A stretch of DNA of 64,000 bases from Thiomicrorhabdus sp. (lineage in GTDB: Bacteria > Pseudomonadota > Gammaproteobacteria > Thiomicrospirales > Thiomicrospiraceae), in contig NZ_OY759719.1 of NCBI RefSeq assembly GCF_963662555.1, positions 2,562,985 through 2,626,984 of the forward strand. The letters are read 5' to 3'. Position 1 is the first letter of the stretch. The number at the start of each line of letters is the position of its first letter. Shown here piece after piece: positions 30,196 through 40,223 of this stretch. Under the pieces are notes generated by a model. The model did no database searches. It worked only from the letters and a program-made list of their open reading frames with translations, and was not told the DNA's origin. A program made the translations under genes and the position numbers.

Positions 30196-31596
30196 TTATT
30201 TATTTAAACGGCCAGAGGCTTCTAATAATATATGAATGTTTTGTGCCAAGTCCTGCGGCACTTGTGTCCAATCAAATTGCCACTGCCAATTACCTTCACA
30301 AACACCAGGTACATTCATACGGTGTTCACCATTCAACTTTAAAAAATCTTGCATTGGCACAATCACTCGTTGAGCAACAGAATCAAATGCGGCAATAATC
30401 AACGGCCAAGGCATAGGATTAGCATACTCTTCATCCAGTGAAGTTTCAGCCAGTTTATGCTCAACCAATGGCATTAATTGTTGTAAAACCCAATCTTGAG
30501 TACCAGGGTTTTCACTTTGAAACCAACCTAAAGAGGTATCGTTATCATGAGTACCTGTATAAGCAATGGAATGTTCTACCTGTTCGTTTAAAGAATGCGG
30601 GTTATCTGGCAAGCCATTAAAGCCAAACTGTAAAACGGACATACCTGGCAAGTCATACTTTTCTTTTAGAGCGACCACTTCATCTGTAATAATCCCTAAA
30701 TCTTCTGCAACTAAAGGTAAATCAGGAAAATCCGTTTTCAATGCATTTAACAATTCATCACCAGGGGTTTTTACCCAATTACCATTAATCGCCGTTTCTT
30801 CTTTAGAGTCAATTTCCCAGGAAGCTTCTAAACCTCTAAAATGGTCGATTCTTACTAAATCAAACTGCTCTAATGCATCTGCAACCCGTTTACGCCACCA
30901 ACTAAAACCGTCTGTTTGCATAACTGGCCAGTTGTAATGCGGGTTTCCCCAACGCTGACCGGTTTCTGAAAAATAGTCTGGTGGTACCCCCGTTACAACA
31001 GTTGGGTTCAAGTGCTCATCTAACTTAAATTGCTCTGGATTTGCCCACACGTCAGCACTGTCAAAAGCCACAAAAATCGGCATATCACCGAATAGTTTTA
31101 TCCCTCTTTGATTGGCATCTTGTTTCAATTTTTTCCACAACATTTTAAGGACAAATTGTTGTTTTTTGAGTTCAGTTAACTGTACATGATATGTCTTTGC
31201 AAATTCGGTTAAAGCCTCTGTTTCTCTGTACTTTAAACTATGCGGCCAAGAGACCCAAGAAGCGTGTTGTTGACTCTCTCTAATCGCCATAAATAGTGCG
31301 TAGTCTTCAAGCCAGTGTGGTGGTTGGCTTAAATAATCAGCAAAACCAACTTCATCAAAATTAGCAGACCAATTTTCAGGAAGTAATGCTGGATTTAATG
31401 CAAACGCCGAAACAGACTGATAAGGCGAAAGATCATCATGTGGCTGAGTGAGTGGAAGCATTTGCCATATAGACAATCCAGCAGTTTGCATCCAGTCTAA
31501 AAACAACCAGGCCTGGTCATTTAATTGGCCTGGCAAACCATTTTCATTTGGTAATGAAGTTGGATGAAGTAACACACCTGCTTGTCTTTTATTCAC
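30196..31596 (-). CDS. malQ: 4-alpha-glucanotransferase (amylomaltase)
   Basis: The 466-residue GH77 protein has the N-terminal GVLLHPTSLP, LFGDMPIFVAFDSADVWANP, VRIDHFRGLEASWEI (catalytic D), VAEDLGIITDEV (catalytic E) and AYTGTHDNDTSLGW. It moves maltodextrin chains between glucans and so reshapes glycogen breakdown products. The length is that of short GH77 enzymes. A palindrome copy encodes NDQAWLF. Confidence 0.95.
   Translation of the reverse strand: MNKRQAGVLLHPTSLPNENGLPGQLNDQAWLFLDWMQTAGLSIWQMLPLTQPHDDLSPYQSVSAFALNPALLPENWSANFDEVGFADYLSQPPHWLEDYALFMAIRESQQHASWVSWPHSLKYRETEALTEFAKTYHVQLTELKKQQFVLKMLWKKLKQDANQRGIKLFGDMPIFVAFDSADVWANPEQFKLDEHLNPTVVTGVPPDYFSETGQRWGNPHYNWPVMQTDGFSWWRKRVADALEQFDLVRIDHFRGLEASWEIDSKEETAINGNWVKTPGDELLNALKTDFPDLPLVAEDLGIITDEVVALKEKYDLPGMSVLQFGFNGLPDNPHSLNEQVEHSIAYTGTHDNDTSLGWFQSENPGTQDWVLQQLMPLVEHKLAETSLDEEYANPMPWPLIIAAFDSVAQRVIVPMQDFLKLNGEHRMNVPGVCEGNWQWQFDWTQVPQDLAQNIHILLEASGRLNK
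31507..31516. repeat. CCAGGCCTGG palindrome, copy 6
   Basis: 12-bp form within malQ (NDQAW). Confidence 0.9.
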
Positions 31597-31691
31597 ACAG
31601 TTATCTCTTCTCTATATATTTAAAAGCTTCACCACGAAACAAAGAACTCAACTCTACAGCCGGTTTAATTAGTTTCATGGTCAACTCAACA

Positions 31692-33410
31692 TCAATTACG
31701 ACGCATAGTTCCTGAGTTTTCCATCTCGCCACCGCCATAAGAGATTGGAACATCTAAACTCACAGGTGGTGTTTGTTTTAATAGGTCATATAAACGAGTT
31801 AAGTGTCTTCGGTAAAGCTTATCAAAGTCTTGCACGCTGTCTGATGGGTTATATCCACCAAACCACCAAAACCAGTCTGAGCCTTCACAAATTGCTAATT
31901 GCTCTGTTGCTTGTTTGCACTCTTCTGCAGTTAATTCACCTGTTGCCAGCACCTCGTCAAAACACTGTTTTGCTTCAACCAGTAAATCCCAACCTTTATT
32001 CTTATCTTCGTCACCAATCCAGGTAGAAAAAGAACCATACACCCAACTACCGGCTTTAAGCACAGGTAAATGACGAACTTTAGCTCCTTTCTCTAATGAC
32101 TCTGAAAAGGTTGTCATTTCAATATGTGGGTGACTAGATAGTTTGTCATATAAAGCACTTAAAAAATGGTTTGCGTTTTCGGGATAATATTCCCAAGCAT
32201 TTTCACCATCTAAAATAACAGAGACAACATGCTCTTCAACTTCACTACTTAAAAAATTAGCAATGTTATCCATGTGCTGAGCAAAATCATTGGCAGCATC
32301 TATTGGGTTCCAATCTTTATATTGAAAACCGACCATATCTGATAAACCGTCGTCTCTAAAGAACATAGCACAGTTTTGTGATGCATGTTGTAACGGCTGA
32401 TATAAAGCTCTTTTGCTATGCAAGTCATGCTGATTCACGCAAGATGCTTCACATGAATGTCGCCAAACGCCTTCTCCGGATGCAGTCCACTTAATATCAT
32501 ATTCATCGAGCATACCTACCGCAGCACTACTGATTGCGCCTTCTGACAACCAAATACCTTTTGGCTTAGTACCAAAATGCTGTTCATAGACCTCAAAACC
32601 ATGCTCCATATGCCATTTTGAACGCTGATAACCATCAGGATACTCTTCATAAATAGGTGAAGGGGCATCTGGCATAGCGTCTCTCATAGAAGTAAAATCA
32701 ATGAGAAGTGGAACAATAGGATGACCATAAGGTGTCATAGATATTTCAATTTGACCCTTTTCCATCAATGCTCGATAACGAGGAATAATACTTTCTAAAG
32801 CATCAGCCATAATTTCAATTAAGATGCGTTGATCTGCTTTTGAAAACTGGCTTTTCTTAGACATCATGGACTCCAGGCGGGAATCATTTTCGCGTAAACT
32901 TTCCCCCATCCAAGCCAAGTGGTACCACACTAAAATATCAGTAAAAAACTGTTTATTTAAATAGCCTAATTGCTGATTTTGGCCTGCCTCTAATTTGGGG
33001 TTATAGCAAGCGAAATCTACCAGTTTCTTAAACTCAGGTAACACATCAATCATGGTTGGCCCATGAGCACGTAAACAATCACTTACTACTTGCTCACGCC
33101 CTTCAATCGTTGCTGGAATTTCAGTCTGTCCTGCAACTAAATTAAGTAGAGGATCTTGCATTGGTGTGTCGTTTTTAAGCCACTCACGCATTTGGGTTGC
33201 ATAATCATCAAGCTGTTCTAGTAAAACTGGAGCAAAGTTAACAACGACTTTGGCAGCTGGACATTTTTCTAGATGCCACACCATATCGGCATAATCTTTA
33301 ATCGCGTGTAAATACACCCACGGCAATCTATAAAGACCATCTAAACCGTCTCGGTAATGAGGTTGGTGCATATGCCAACACAAAACCACTTTTAACTTTT
33401 TCTTTTCCAT
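31692..33410 (-). CDS. Glycoside hydrolase family 57 protein
   Basis: The 572-residue protein begins VVLCWHMHQPHYRD (GH57 motif HxHxP-like) and contains WLSEGAISSAAVGML (the GH57 catalytic-region motif WLxE) and VSVILDGENAWEYYPEN (the acid D in LDGEN). GH57 members are alpha-amylases, amylopullulanases or branching enzymes; the length and the cluster suggest action on glycogen or maltodextrin in the cytoplasm. The exact linkage is not predictable. Between it and malQ (31597-31691) is a short non-coding stretch. Confidence 0.88.
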   Translation of the reverse strand: MEKKKLKVVLCWHMHQPHYRDGLDGLYRLPWVYLHAIKDYADMVWHLEKCPAAKVVVNFAPVLLEQLDDYATQMREWLKNDTPMQDPLLNLVAGQTEIPATIEGREQVVSDCLRAHGPTMIDVLPEFKKLVDFACYNPKLEAGQNQQLGYLNKQFFTDILVWYHLAWMGESLRENDSRLESMMSKKSQFSKADQRILIEIMADALESIIPRYRALMEKGQIEISMTPYGHPIVPLLIDFTSMRDAMPDAPSPIYEEYPDGYQRSKWHMEHGFEVYEQHFGTKPKGIWLSEGAISSAAVGMLDEYDIKWTASGEGVWRHSCEASCVNQHDLHSKRALYQPLQHASQNCAMFFRDDGLSDMVGFQYKDWNPIDAANDFAQHMDNIANFLSSEVEEHVVSVILDGENAWEYYPENANHFLSALYDKLSSHPHIEMTTFSESLEKGAKVRHLPVLKAGSWVYGSFSTWIGDEDKNKGWDLLVEAKQCFDEVLATGELTAEECKQATEQLAICEGSDWFWWFGGYNPSDSVQDFDKLYRRHLTRLYDLLKQTPPVSLDVPISYGGGEMENSGTMRRN

Positions 33411-33494
33411 AACCTGCTTCTTAACTTAGTCTTTAAATTTTTATTTTTTATTATTGGTACTGGATAGCAGAATTTGCGTTAAAAGGCTATCTGC

Positions 33495-34763
33495 TTACCT
33501 TAAAGTATGTAATTTTTGCCCCAACATTTCAGGCGTGACCAATACGATGCCTGAAGATTCTTCAACATAAAAACGTTTAGCATCTTCTATTGGGTCTTCG
33601 CCAATAATGGTGCCTTCAGGAATAATTGCCCCCTTATCAATCACCGCATTTTGAATACGTGAATTACGACCAACTTCAACTCGTGGTAGTAGTACAGAAT
33701 CTTTAATATGTGAATAACTATGCACACGAGACCCACTGCCCACAACCGAACGTTTAATTCGTGCTCCTGAGATAATACATCCACCTGCCACCATTGAATC
33801 AATTGCCTCACCACGTCGACCTTCATCATCAAATGTAAATTTTGCGGGTGGCATCTGTGCTTGATAGGTCCAAATCGGCCAATCACGATCATACAAATTC
33901 AGTTCAGGTTCAATTGAACAAAGGTCTAAATTTGCTTTCCAAAATGATTCAATCGTCCCAACATCTCGCCAATAAACGGGGTCACCAACTTCATCCACAA
34001 ATGGATAAGCCTGCACATTCCAATCTTCAATAATAGAAGGAATAATGTCTTTACCAAAGTCACGAGATGAATGTGGATTATCGCTGTCTTCAATTAACTT
34101 CTGAAATAAAAATTCGGTTGAAAATATATAAATTCCCATCGATGCCAAAGCCTTACCGGGCTTGCCTGGCATAGATTCAGGGTTAGCTGGCTTTTCAGTA
34201 AACTTAGTGATTTTAAAGTTTTCATCTACTGACATTACTCCAAAACCAGTTGCTTCTTCCTTAGGCACTTCAATACAACCAACGGTAACATCTGCTCCAG
34301 AATTAGCATGCTCTACCAACATCTTGCTGTAATCCATAGAGTAGATATGATCTCCCCCTAAAACCATGACATACTCTGGTGTATGGCGACGCATAATATC
34401 AAGGTTTTGATATAAGGCATCTGCAGTTCCTTTATACCAATCTTTATCAACACGTTGCTGAGCCGGAAGTAACTCTACAAACTCACCCACTTCATAACGC
34501 ATAAAACTCCATGCACGTTGAATATGGCGGATAAGAGAGTGCGATTTATATTGGGTAAGTACACCAATTTTACGAATCCCAGAGTTAACACAATTAGACA
34601 ATACAAAATCAACAATTCGGTATTTACCGCCAAAAGGTACAGCAGGTTTTGCTCGCCAACGAGTTAAATCTTTTAGACGACTTCCTTCACCACCTGCCAA
34701 CACTATAGCTAAAGTTTTTCTTGTTAAATCTGTTGCCGATTTAGTTTCACAATAATATTTCAT
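33495..34763 (-). CDS. glgC: Glucose-1-phosphate adenylyltransferase
   Basis: The 422-residue protein has [17 protein letters not shown], the substrate motif [34 protein letters not shown] and a C-terminal hexapeptide beta-helix. It makes ADP-glucose, the committed glycogen step, and is normally under allosteric control by glycolytic intermediates. The gene is 141 bp from glk and 84 bp from GH57, so the cluster may have more than one transcript. Confidence 0.97.
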   Translation of the reverse strand: MKYYCETKSATDLTRKTLAIVLAGGEGSRLKDLTRWRAKPAVPFGGKYRIVDFVLSNCVNSGIRKIGVLTQYKSHSLIRHIQRAWSFMRYEVGEFVELLPAQQRVDKDWYKGTADALYQNLDIMRRHTPEYVMVLGGDHIYSMDYSKMLVEHANSGADVTVGCIEVPKEEATGFGVMSVDENFKITKFTEKPANPESMPGKPGKALASMGIYIFSTEFLFQKLIEDSDNPHSSRDFGKDIIPSIIEDWNVQAYPFVDEVGDPVYWRDVGTIESFWKANLDLCSIEPELNLYDRDWPIWTYQAQMPPAKFTFDDEGRRGEAIDSMVAGGCIISGARIKRSVVGSGSRVHSYSHIKDSVLLPRVEVGRNSRIQNAVIDKGAIIPEGTIIGEDPIEDAKRFYVEESSGIVLVTPEMLGQKLHTLR

Positions 34764-34802
34764 TCAGCATTCCTCATACCAATAGGGGATTAAAACCATT
34801 TT

Positions 34803-34873
34803 AAAAAGCGTTATGAAGGCAATAAACAACAATAAAATCGAATTATTATTTTCTTGTTAAAACGCTTTTTTCT
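34803..34873 (-). terminator. Probable terminator after glk
   Basis: The ends AAAAAGCGTT (plus strand near 34804) and AACGCTTTTTT (near 34860) pair into a strong stem with a roughly 45-nt AT-rich loop, 30 nt after the glk stop. The long loop lowers confidence. Confidence 0.4.
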
Positions 34874-34904
34874 TTAAAAATTAAGTTAATTTCATTCTGA
34901 CTTG

Positions 34905-36062
34905 TTATTCAGTCATCTTTCTTGCCGCTTGCATGGCTCCTCTAAGGCCTAGGCTCTCGTTGGTAACCAAAAATATAGGCATTTTTTTTGTCACTTTGGA
35001 CATTCGCCCTTTTTCTAAAAAGGCATTAACAAAAAAATCAGATTGCATCCAGTTTTTAATCTTCAAAGCTATACCACCTGCAAGATAAATTCCACCTGGA
35101 GCGTTCCAAAGCAGTGCAGCCGCACCAACAAAAGCACCATAGATGGTCACTAATTCAGTAATTGCTTTAATTGCAACAATATCACCAGACTCTGAAAGTT
35201 TATGAATATCGGGGGCTGAGAGTGTTTTTATTGGTGATTTCGCACCATCTCTAAAACTTTCATATGCAAAAGGTAAGCCTAACTCTTTATTTAGTTGGTT
35301 AAAAACCTTATTTTTATGAAGTTTTTGTGAACTTGTTTGAGAATAAGTATTAGGTAAATCATGCAAAAGAAAAAACTCATATAAAGTTTCCAGGCCAGGT
35401 CCAGACAGAACACGCTCATAAGAAACATGTTGCCATTTTTGCCAAAGCCAGTTAAGCAATATTTGTTGAGTTTCAGAAATAGGGGCAAAATCAAAATGCC
35501 CACCTTCAGAGCTTTGCGGCAGGTAATTGTTACCGTCATAAAATATCGGAGCAACTCCCAAACCAGTCCCTGCTCCGATAACTAAGCGATTACCTATAAA
35601 GCTTGGGTTATTGCTCGGTTTTTGAATCTTTTCAATTGAAGTATTTTCAGGTTGATAAAGTGGGAACTTTTCTTCACTGGTTAAAGCTTCTACCCCTAAA
35701 GCAGCGGCGTAAAAATCATTTACAAAAAGAACCTGCTTAATATTACAAGCCTGTTCAATTAAATCCGCATTCACAACCCAAGGTAAGTTGGTCAATTCAA
35801 CCACTCTTCCACTTACTGGGCCTGGTAAACCAAAACAAGCAGATTCAATTTGATTATTTTGTAAATCGATATTTTTAAGAGAAGAGAGAAATGTAGAGAT
35901 GATTGACTCTAGTGAATCGAACTCACAGCAAAGAAACCGCTGTTCACCAATAACTTGATCAGGTTTAAAAAATTCGCTGTTTTGCACAACTCTATTTGGC
36001 GAAATTTGTATCAATTGAAGTAACGCTTTTGTTCCTCCAATGTCTCCCGCCAAATAAATCAT
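34905..36062 (-). CDS. glk: Glucokinase
   Basis: The 385-residue protein begins MIYLAGDIGGTKALLQL (ATP-binding DxGGTK), then has ACFGLPGPVSG, the catalytic-base region FVNDFYAAALGVEAL and the glucose site GAGTGLGVAPI with EGGHFDFAPI. It is about 60 residues longer than E. coli Glk because of a loop around 240-280. It phosphorylates glucose released during glycogen turnover. Confidence 0.92.
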   Translation of the reverse strand: MIYLAGDIGGTKALLQLIQISPNRVVQNSEFFKPDQVIGEQRFLCCEFDSLESIISTFLSSLKNIDLQNNQIESACFGLPGPVSGRVVELTNLPWVVNADLIEQACNIKQVLFVNDFYAAALGVEALTSEEKFPLYQPENTSIEKIQKPSNNPSFIGNRLVIGAGTGLGVAPIFYDGNNYLPQSSEGGHFDFAPISETQQILLNWLWQKWQHVSYERVLSGPGLETLYEFFLLHDLPNTYSQTSSQKLHKNKVFNQLNKELGLPFAYESFRDGAKSPIKTLSAPDIHKLSESGDIVAIKAITELVTIYGAFVGAAALLWNAPGGIYLAGGIALKIKNWMQSDFFVNAFLEKGRMSKVTKKMPIFLVTNESLGLRGAMQAARKMTE

Positions 36063-36147
36063 TTACATATCCTCTAAACAGGTAATGAGATCATGGCGAG
36101 TGAGATGACTACCGCCATATGCTTTTGCACAAAAATGATTATGATTT

Positions 36148-36732
36148 TTACTCAAAGTCAGCATAGAGTGAATCCAATCCCTCACAAACTAGATGATTAA
36201 AAAAGCTATGGGCTTCTTGAATTCGTGCGGTTGCTTGAGAATCAACCTGTAAGCAGTAGTCTGCCTCTTTACTCATTCGACTAGGCTCTTTACCAATTAA
36301 AGCCACAACAACACAACGGCACTGTTTTGCCATCTCTATAGCTTTAATTACATTGGCACTATTGCCTGATGTGGACATTGCAATAACCACATCACCAGGC
36401 CTGCTAATTCCTTGAATTTGTCGGGCAAAAACCGTTTCAAAATCATAGTCATTAGAGTGTGCTGTTAAGATTGAGGTATCAGTGGTTAAGGCAATAGAGG
36501 CAATTGGTTGCCTATTTCTTACATAACGCACCATTAATTCAGCCGCCATGTGCTGAGCATCTGCGGCACTACCTCCATTCCCCAACCATAGTACTTTTCC
36601 TCCTGCCTCTACAGAGGTTTGTATAGCCTTAACAACATCTTCTACCAGGCCTGCTTGTTTTATAACAGACTCTAAAGCCGTTTTGCTTTCGGCTAAGGCT
36701 TTTTTAAAATGAATAACAGGAGGTTTTGACAT
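36148..36732 (-). CDS. gmhA: Phosphoheptose isomerase
   Basis: The 194-residue SIS-domain protein has LWLGNGGSAADAQHMAAELM and VVIAMSTSGNSANVIKA. It converts sedoheptulose-7-phosphate to D-glycero-D-manno-heptose-7-phosphate for LPS inner core; hldE, the next enzyme, is 60 bp upstream. Two near copies of the palindrome (ACCAGGCCTGCT-type) lie inside it. Confidence 0.94.
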   Translation of the reverse strand: MSKPPVIHFKKALAESKTALESVIKQAGLVEDVVKAIQTSVEAGGKVLWLGNGGSAADAQHMAAELMVRYVRNRQPIASIALTTDTSILTAHSNDYDFETVFARQIQGISRPGDVVIAMSTSGNSANVIKAIEMAKQCRCVVVALIGKEPSRMSKEADYCLQVDSQATARIQEAHSFFNHLVCEGLDSLYADFE

Positions 36733-36793
36733 CTATTTTTTAAATTCTTATATTTTGTTTATCTATTTTTTCTATTGTGCTGGGTTTTAATTT

Positions 36794-38224
36794 CTAATCT
36801 GTTTGGATTTTATCGACCAACTTACTGGTTGAATAACCGTCCCAAAAAGAGAGTATCTCAACTTGTCCACCTGCATCCCAAACACATTGGGCACCAGCAA
36901 TTTCTTCTGGTTTATAGTCGCCGCCTTTTACCAAAACATCTGGCAGCAATTTACAAATCAATCGCTCTGGGGTTTCTTCATTAAATGAAACCACCCAATC
37001 TACGCAACTTAAGGCTGACAACAACTCCATTCTGCCATCTACACCTACAATTGGTCTAGAGTCACCTTTAAGTTTTTTTACTGACTCATCAGAATTTACG
37101 GCAATAATTAAACGTTCGCCTAACTTAGCGGCTTCATTTAAGTAACGAACATGACCACTATGCAACAGATCAAAGCAACCGTTAGTAAAGACCACTTTTT
37201 CGCCATTTTTTTGGGATAATTTCACTAACTCTAACAGTTCATCTTCATTCATGGCCACATAACCTTTGTGACGCATATCCGCTTTAATCGCTTCATCTAG
37301 TTCGGCTTTTGAAACCGTTGATGTTCCTACTTTTCTAACCACTACACTGGCGGCTTGGTTAGCCAAATGTACAGAATTCTGTAAAGATAAACCACTCGCA
37401 AATCCAGTGGCTAAAGCCGCCATAACCGTATCGCCAGCCCCTGTAACATCATACACCTCTTGAGCTCTTGATTTTAACAAGTAAGGTGTATCTTTTTGCG
37501 TAATTAATGCCATACCGTGTTCACTGCGAGTCACCAATAGAGCCTGAAGTGATAAATCGTCAATTAATTTACTGGCTTTTTCTACTACCGCATCATCATC
37601 GACTGCTTGCCCAACAATCGCTTCAAACTCACTTTGGTTTGGTTTAATCAAAGTCGCACTTTGGTAACGGCTAAAGTCTAATCCTTTTGGATCAACCAAC
37701 ACTGGTACATTAGCTTCAATCGCAACAGCAATCATTTGTTCTACAAACTGCAACGCACCTTTGGCGTAATCCGATAAAACTAAAACATCGTAATCTGCAA
37801 TATGCTTTTTAACTAAATCAACCAAAACCTGAGCTGGTACTTCAGGCACGGGCTCTTCAAAATCCATTCGGATAAGCTGCTGGTGATGACTTAACACTCT
37901 TAACTTACAAATAGTGCCACTTGGAGATAATGACCAATCTGTTTTAACCCCTGCTTGATGCATTAAATGGGTTAACTGCTGACCGTGTTGATCTTGCCCA
38001 CCCTCTTCCGTTTGACCAATCACCCCTAGCAGACAAGCTTTTGCGCCAAGAGCCGCAACGTTTAAGGCTACGTTAGCCGCTCCGCCGGCTCGCATCTCTT
38101 CATTAGCGACTTTTACCACTGGAACAGGAGCTTCTGGTGAAATCCTGCCTGCTCGTCCATTCCAATATTGATCCAACATCACATCCCCAACAACAAGGAT
38201 TTTAGATTGTGAAAAGTCGTGCAT
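36794..38224 (-). CDS. hldE: Bifunctional heptose-7-phosphate kinase / heptose-1-phosphate adenylyltransferase
   Basis: The 476-residue protein consists of an N-terminal ribokinase-type domain (GDVMLDQYWNGRAGRISPEAP; DVTGAGDTVMAALA with the catalytic D) and a C-terminal nucleotidyltransferase (FTNGCFDLLHSGHVRYLNEA). I start at the ATG at 38224, preceded by AAGGAATCTT; the frame also extends five codons to a TTG. It makes ADP-D,D-heptose for LPS. It is transcribed divergently from pagL. Confidence 0.96.
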   Translation of the reverse strand: MHDFSQSKILVVGDVMLDQYWNGRAGRISPEAPVPVVKVANEEMRAGGAANVALNVAALGAKACLLGVIGQTEEGGQDQHGQQLTHLMHQAGVKTDWSLSPSGTICKLRVLSHHQQLIRMDFEEPVPEVPAQVLVDLVKKHIADYDVLVLSDYAKGALQFVEQMIAVAIEANVPVLVDPKGLDFSRYQSATLIKPNQSEFEAIVGQAVDDDAVVEKASKLIDDLSLQALLVTRSEHGMALITQKDTPYLLKSRAQEVYDVTGAGDTVMAALATGFASGLSLQNSVHLANQAASVVVRKVGTSTVSKAELDEAIKADMRHKGYVAMNEDELLELVKLSQKNGEKVVFTNGCFDLLHSGHVRYLNEAAKLGERLIIAVNSDESVKKLKGDSRPIVGVDGRMELLSALSCVDWVVSFNEETPERLICKLLPDVLVKGGDYKPEEIAGAQCVWDAGGQVEILSFWDGYSTSKLVDKIQTD

Positions 38225-38432
38225 AAGATTCCTTACCAAAAAACAGAAATGAGACAGTTAAAAAAGTAACAATTAATATAAAGTTTGCTAAAAAATATCT
38301 GAATCAAACAGCGTATAAGCATACTCACTACAAACAGCTAAAATTTGATCTCATTTATTTCTCAACCCTCTATCGTGCAAAGGTCTCATAGATAGATTAA
38401 AATGTGCCAACAGTTTATCAGGAATCCTTTAC

Positions 38433-39092
38433 ATGCAAAATTCAAAAACCACATTTTCTGTTGTTTTAAGTACATTAATTTCAATTAGCGTACTTCTGCC
38501 AACCGCTTCTTATGCTCAAAACTCTAACAATGGCCCTATGTCTCTAGCAATATTGGGGGCTATTGGTTCTTTAGGATTTGCTTGTTATGAGGGTAAACCG
38601 CCTTGTATTTTAGGATCACAACTCAATACCGACAAACTGACATTCAGCACAGATATTGGTGAAGACAGCTCATTAAAACATGAGCGAATCGCGATTGGTG
38701 CTGATTGGAATCAAAAAGTGTATGAAGCAAAAAACTGGGAAGTCGTTGGTCGCTGGGATTTAAGCCTGCACCACTGGCACTCTGACAAAAAGAATATCGT
38801 TAATGATTCAGGTTATATTATTGGCTTAACGCCAGTGTTTCAGTACCAGCTAAAAAATCTGTCTTACACTCCTTTTGTAGAAATGGGCGGCGGTCCACAT
38901 TTATTGAGTGATATTCATTTAGAAAACGACTATAAATCTACCCAGTTTCAGTTTGGTAGTATTTTTGGCTTAGGTGTTAAACGTGGTAATTTTGAAGTAA
39001 GTTACCGTTACCTACATATTTCTAATGCTGGTATTGAGATGCCTAACCCAGGTACAGATATTCACAATATTCACGTTGGTTACCATTTTTAA
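38433..39092 (+). CDS. pagL: Lipid A 3-O-deacylase (PagL family)
   Basis: The 219-residue protein has a signal peptide (LISISVLLPTASYAQ) and a beta-barrel pattern ending in aromatic YHF. The C-terminal YRYLHISNAGIEMPNPGTD contains the His-Ser pair and the NAG-PNPG motif of PagL. This outer-membrane enzyme removes the 3-O acyl chain from lipid A. An AGGAATCC ribosome site precedes the ATG. It sits between heptose and Kdo genes, fitting a role in LPS modification. Confidence 0.85.
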   Translation: MQNSKTTFSVVLSTLISISVLLPTASYAQNSNNGPMSLAILGAIGSLGFACYEGKPPCILGSQLNTDKLTFSTDIGEDSSLKHERIAIGADWNQKVYEAKNWEVVGRWDLSLHHWHSDKKNIVNDSGYIIGLTPVFQYQLKNLSYTPFVEMGGGPHLLSDIHLENDYKSTQFQFGSIFGLGVKRGNFEVSYRYLHISNAGIEMPNPGTDIHNIHVGYHF

Positions 39093-39202
39093 AGCCCACG
39101 CTAATAAAAATTTAAAACCAAAAATTTAAAAACCAAAAAGTTAAACACTTAACCAACTTAACCAACAAAATTATTAAACACAACTAAGGTTAGCTATAGA
39201 TT

Positions 39203-40144
39203 ATGTCAATTGACTATCAAGCCATTGCAAAACAAGTTTTAGACATTGAAGCCGAGGCGGTTTTACACCTTAAAACACTGATTGATGACAACTTCTCAGG
39301 CAGTGTAGAAGCTATTTTGAATACTCAAGGCCGAGTGGTAATTTGCGGCATGGGTAAATCAGGATTAATCGGTAAAAAAATCATGGCAACCTTTGCTAGT
39401 ACAGGAACTCCATGCTTTTTTATGCATCCAGGTGAAGCGTTTCATGGTGATTTAGGCATGGTATCGCCAAAAGATGTGTTTTTGGCGTTATCAAACTCTG
39501 GAGAAACGGAAGAGGTTATTCGCCTACTGCCATTTTTGAAAGACAATGGCAATGTGGTTATCTCGATGACGGGTCGTCCAGATTCGACCTTAGCACTAAA
39601 CGCCGATTTTCATTTAAATATCGCTGTACCAAAAGAAGCCTGCCCGCATCAGTTAGCCCCAACTTCATCCACTACCGCTACCCTAGTGATGGGTGATGCT
39701 TTGGCAGTAGCATTAATGGAAGCCAGAAATTTTCAGCCACACGAATTTGCCCGCTTTCACCCTGGTGGTAGCTTAGGCCGCAAACTACTTACTCGTGTTA
39801 AACATGAAATGACTAGCAAAAACCTACCAATGGTTACGGCTAACTCTTCTGTTCAAGAAGTGATTCACACTATGAATGAAGGCCGTTTAGGACTATGCAT
39901 TGTCGATAACGGTAAAGGCATTATTACCGATGGCGATTTACGCCGTCATATGGAAACCAACTCAGCTAACTTTATGCAGTTGACCGCACAAGATTTAATG
40001 GGATTAAACCCAAAAACGATTGATGCTGAAGCACGCTTAAATGAAGCCGAAGAGATGATGAATGAAAATAAAATCACCTCTTTATTGGTGACTGAAAATG
40101 GTAAAGTTGCTGGTGTTATTCAAATTTACGATTTGAATGGTTAA
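39203..40144 (+). CDS. kdsD: D-arabinose-5-phosphate isomerase
   Basis: The 313-residue protein has an N-terminal SIS domain (VVICGMGKSGLIGKKIMAT, SNSGETEEVIRLLP) and two C-terminal CBS domains (about 205-313; LGLCIVDNGKGIITDGDLRR). It converts ribulose-5-phosphate to arabinose-5-phosphate for Kdo. waaA follows after 79 bp. Confidence 0.95.
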   Translation: MSIDYQAIAKQVLDIEAEAVLHLKTLIDDNFSGSVEAILNTQGRVVICGMGKSGLIGKKIMATFASTGTPCFFMHPGEAFHGDLGMVSPKDVFLALSNSGETEEVIRLLPFLKDNGNVVISMTGRPDSTLALNADFHLNIAVPKEACPHQLAPTSSTTATLVMGDALAVALMEARNFQPHEFARFHPGGSLGRKLLTRVKHEMTSKNLPMVTANSSVQEVIHTMNEGRLGLCIVDNGKGIITDGDLRRHMETNSANFMQLTAQDLMGLNPKTIDAEARLNEAEEMMNENKITSLLVTENGKVAGVIQIYDLNG

Positions 40145-40209
40145 CAAGCTTAATGGCTAATCAAAAAGCGTCATTCTCTGTTAAGAAATTAAACCTAAAT
40201 TCAAATTTA

Positions 40210-40219
40210 CCAGGCCTGG
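40210..40219. repeat. CCAGGCCTGG palindrome, copy 7
   Basis: 12-bp form ending 5 nt before the waaA start codon. Confidence 0.9.
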
Positions 40220-40223
40220 TTAA

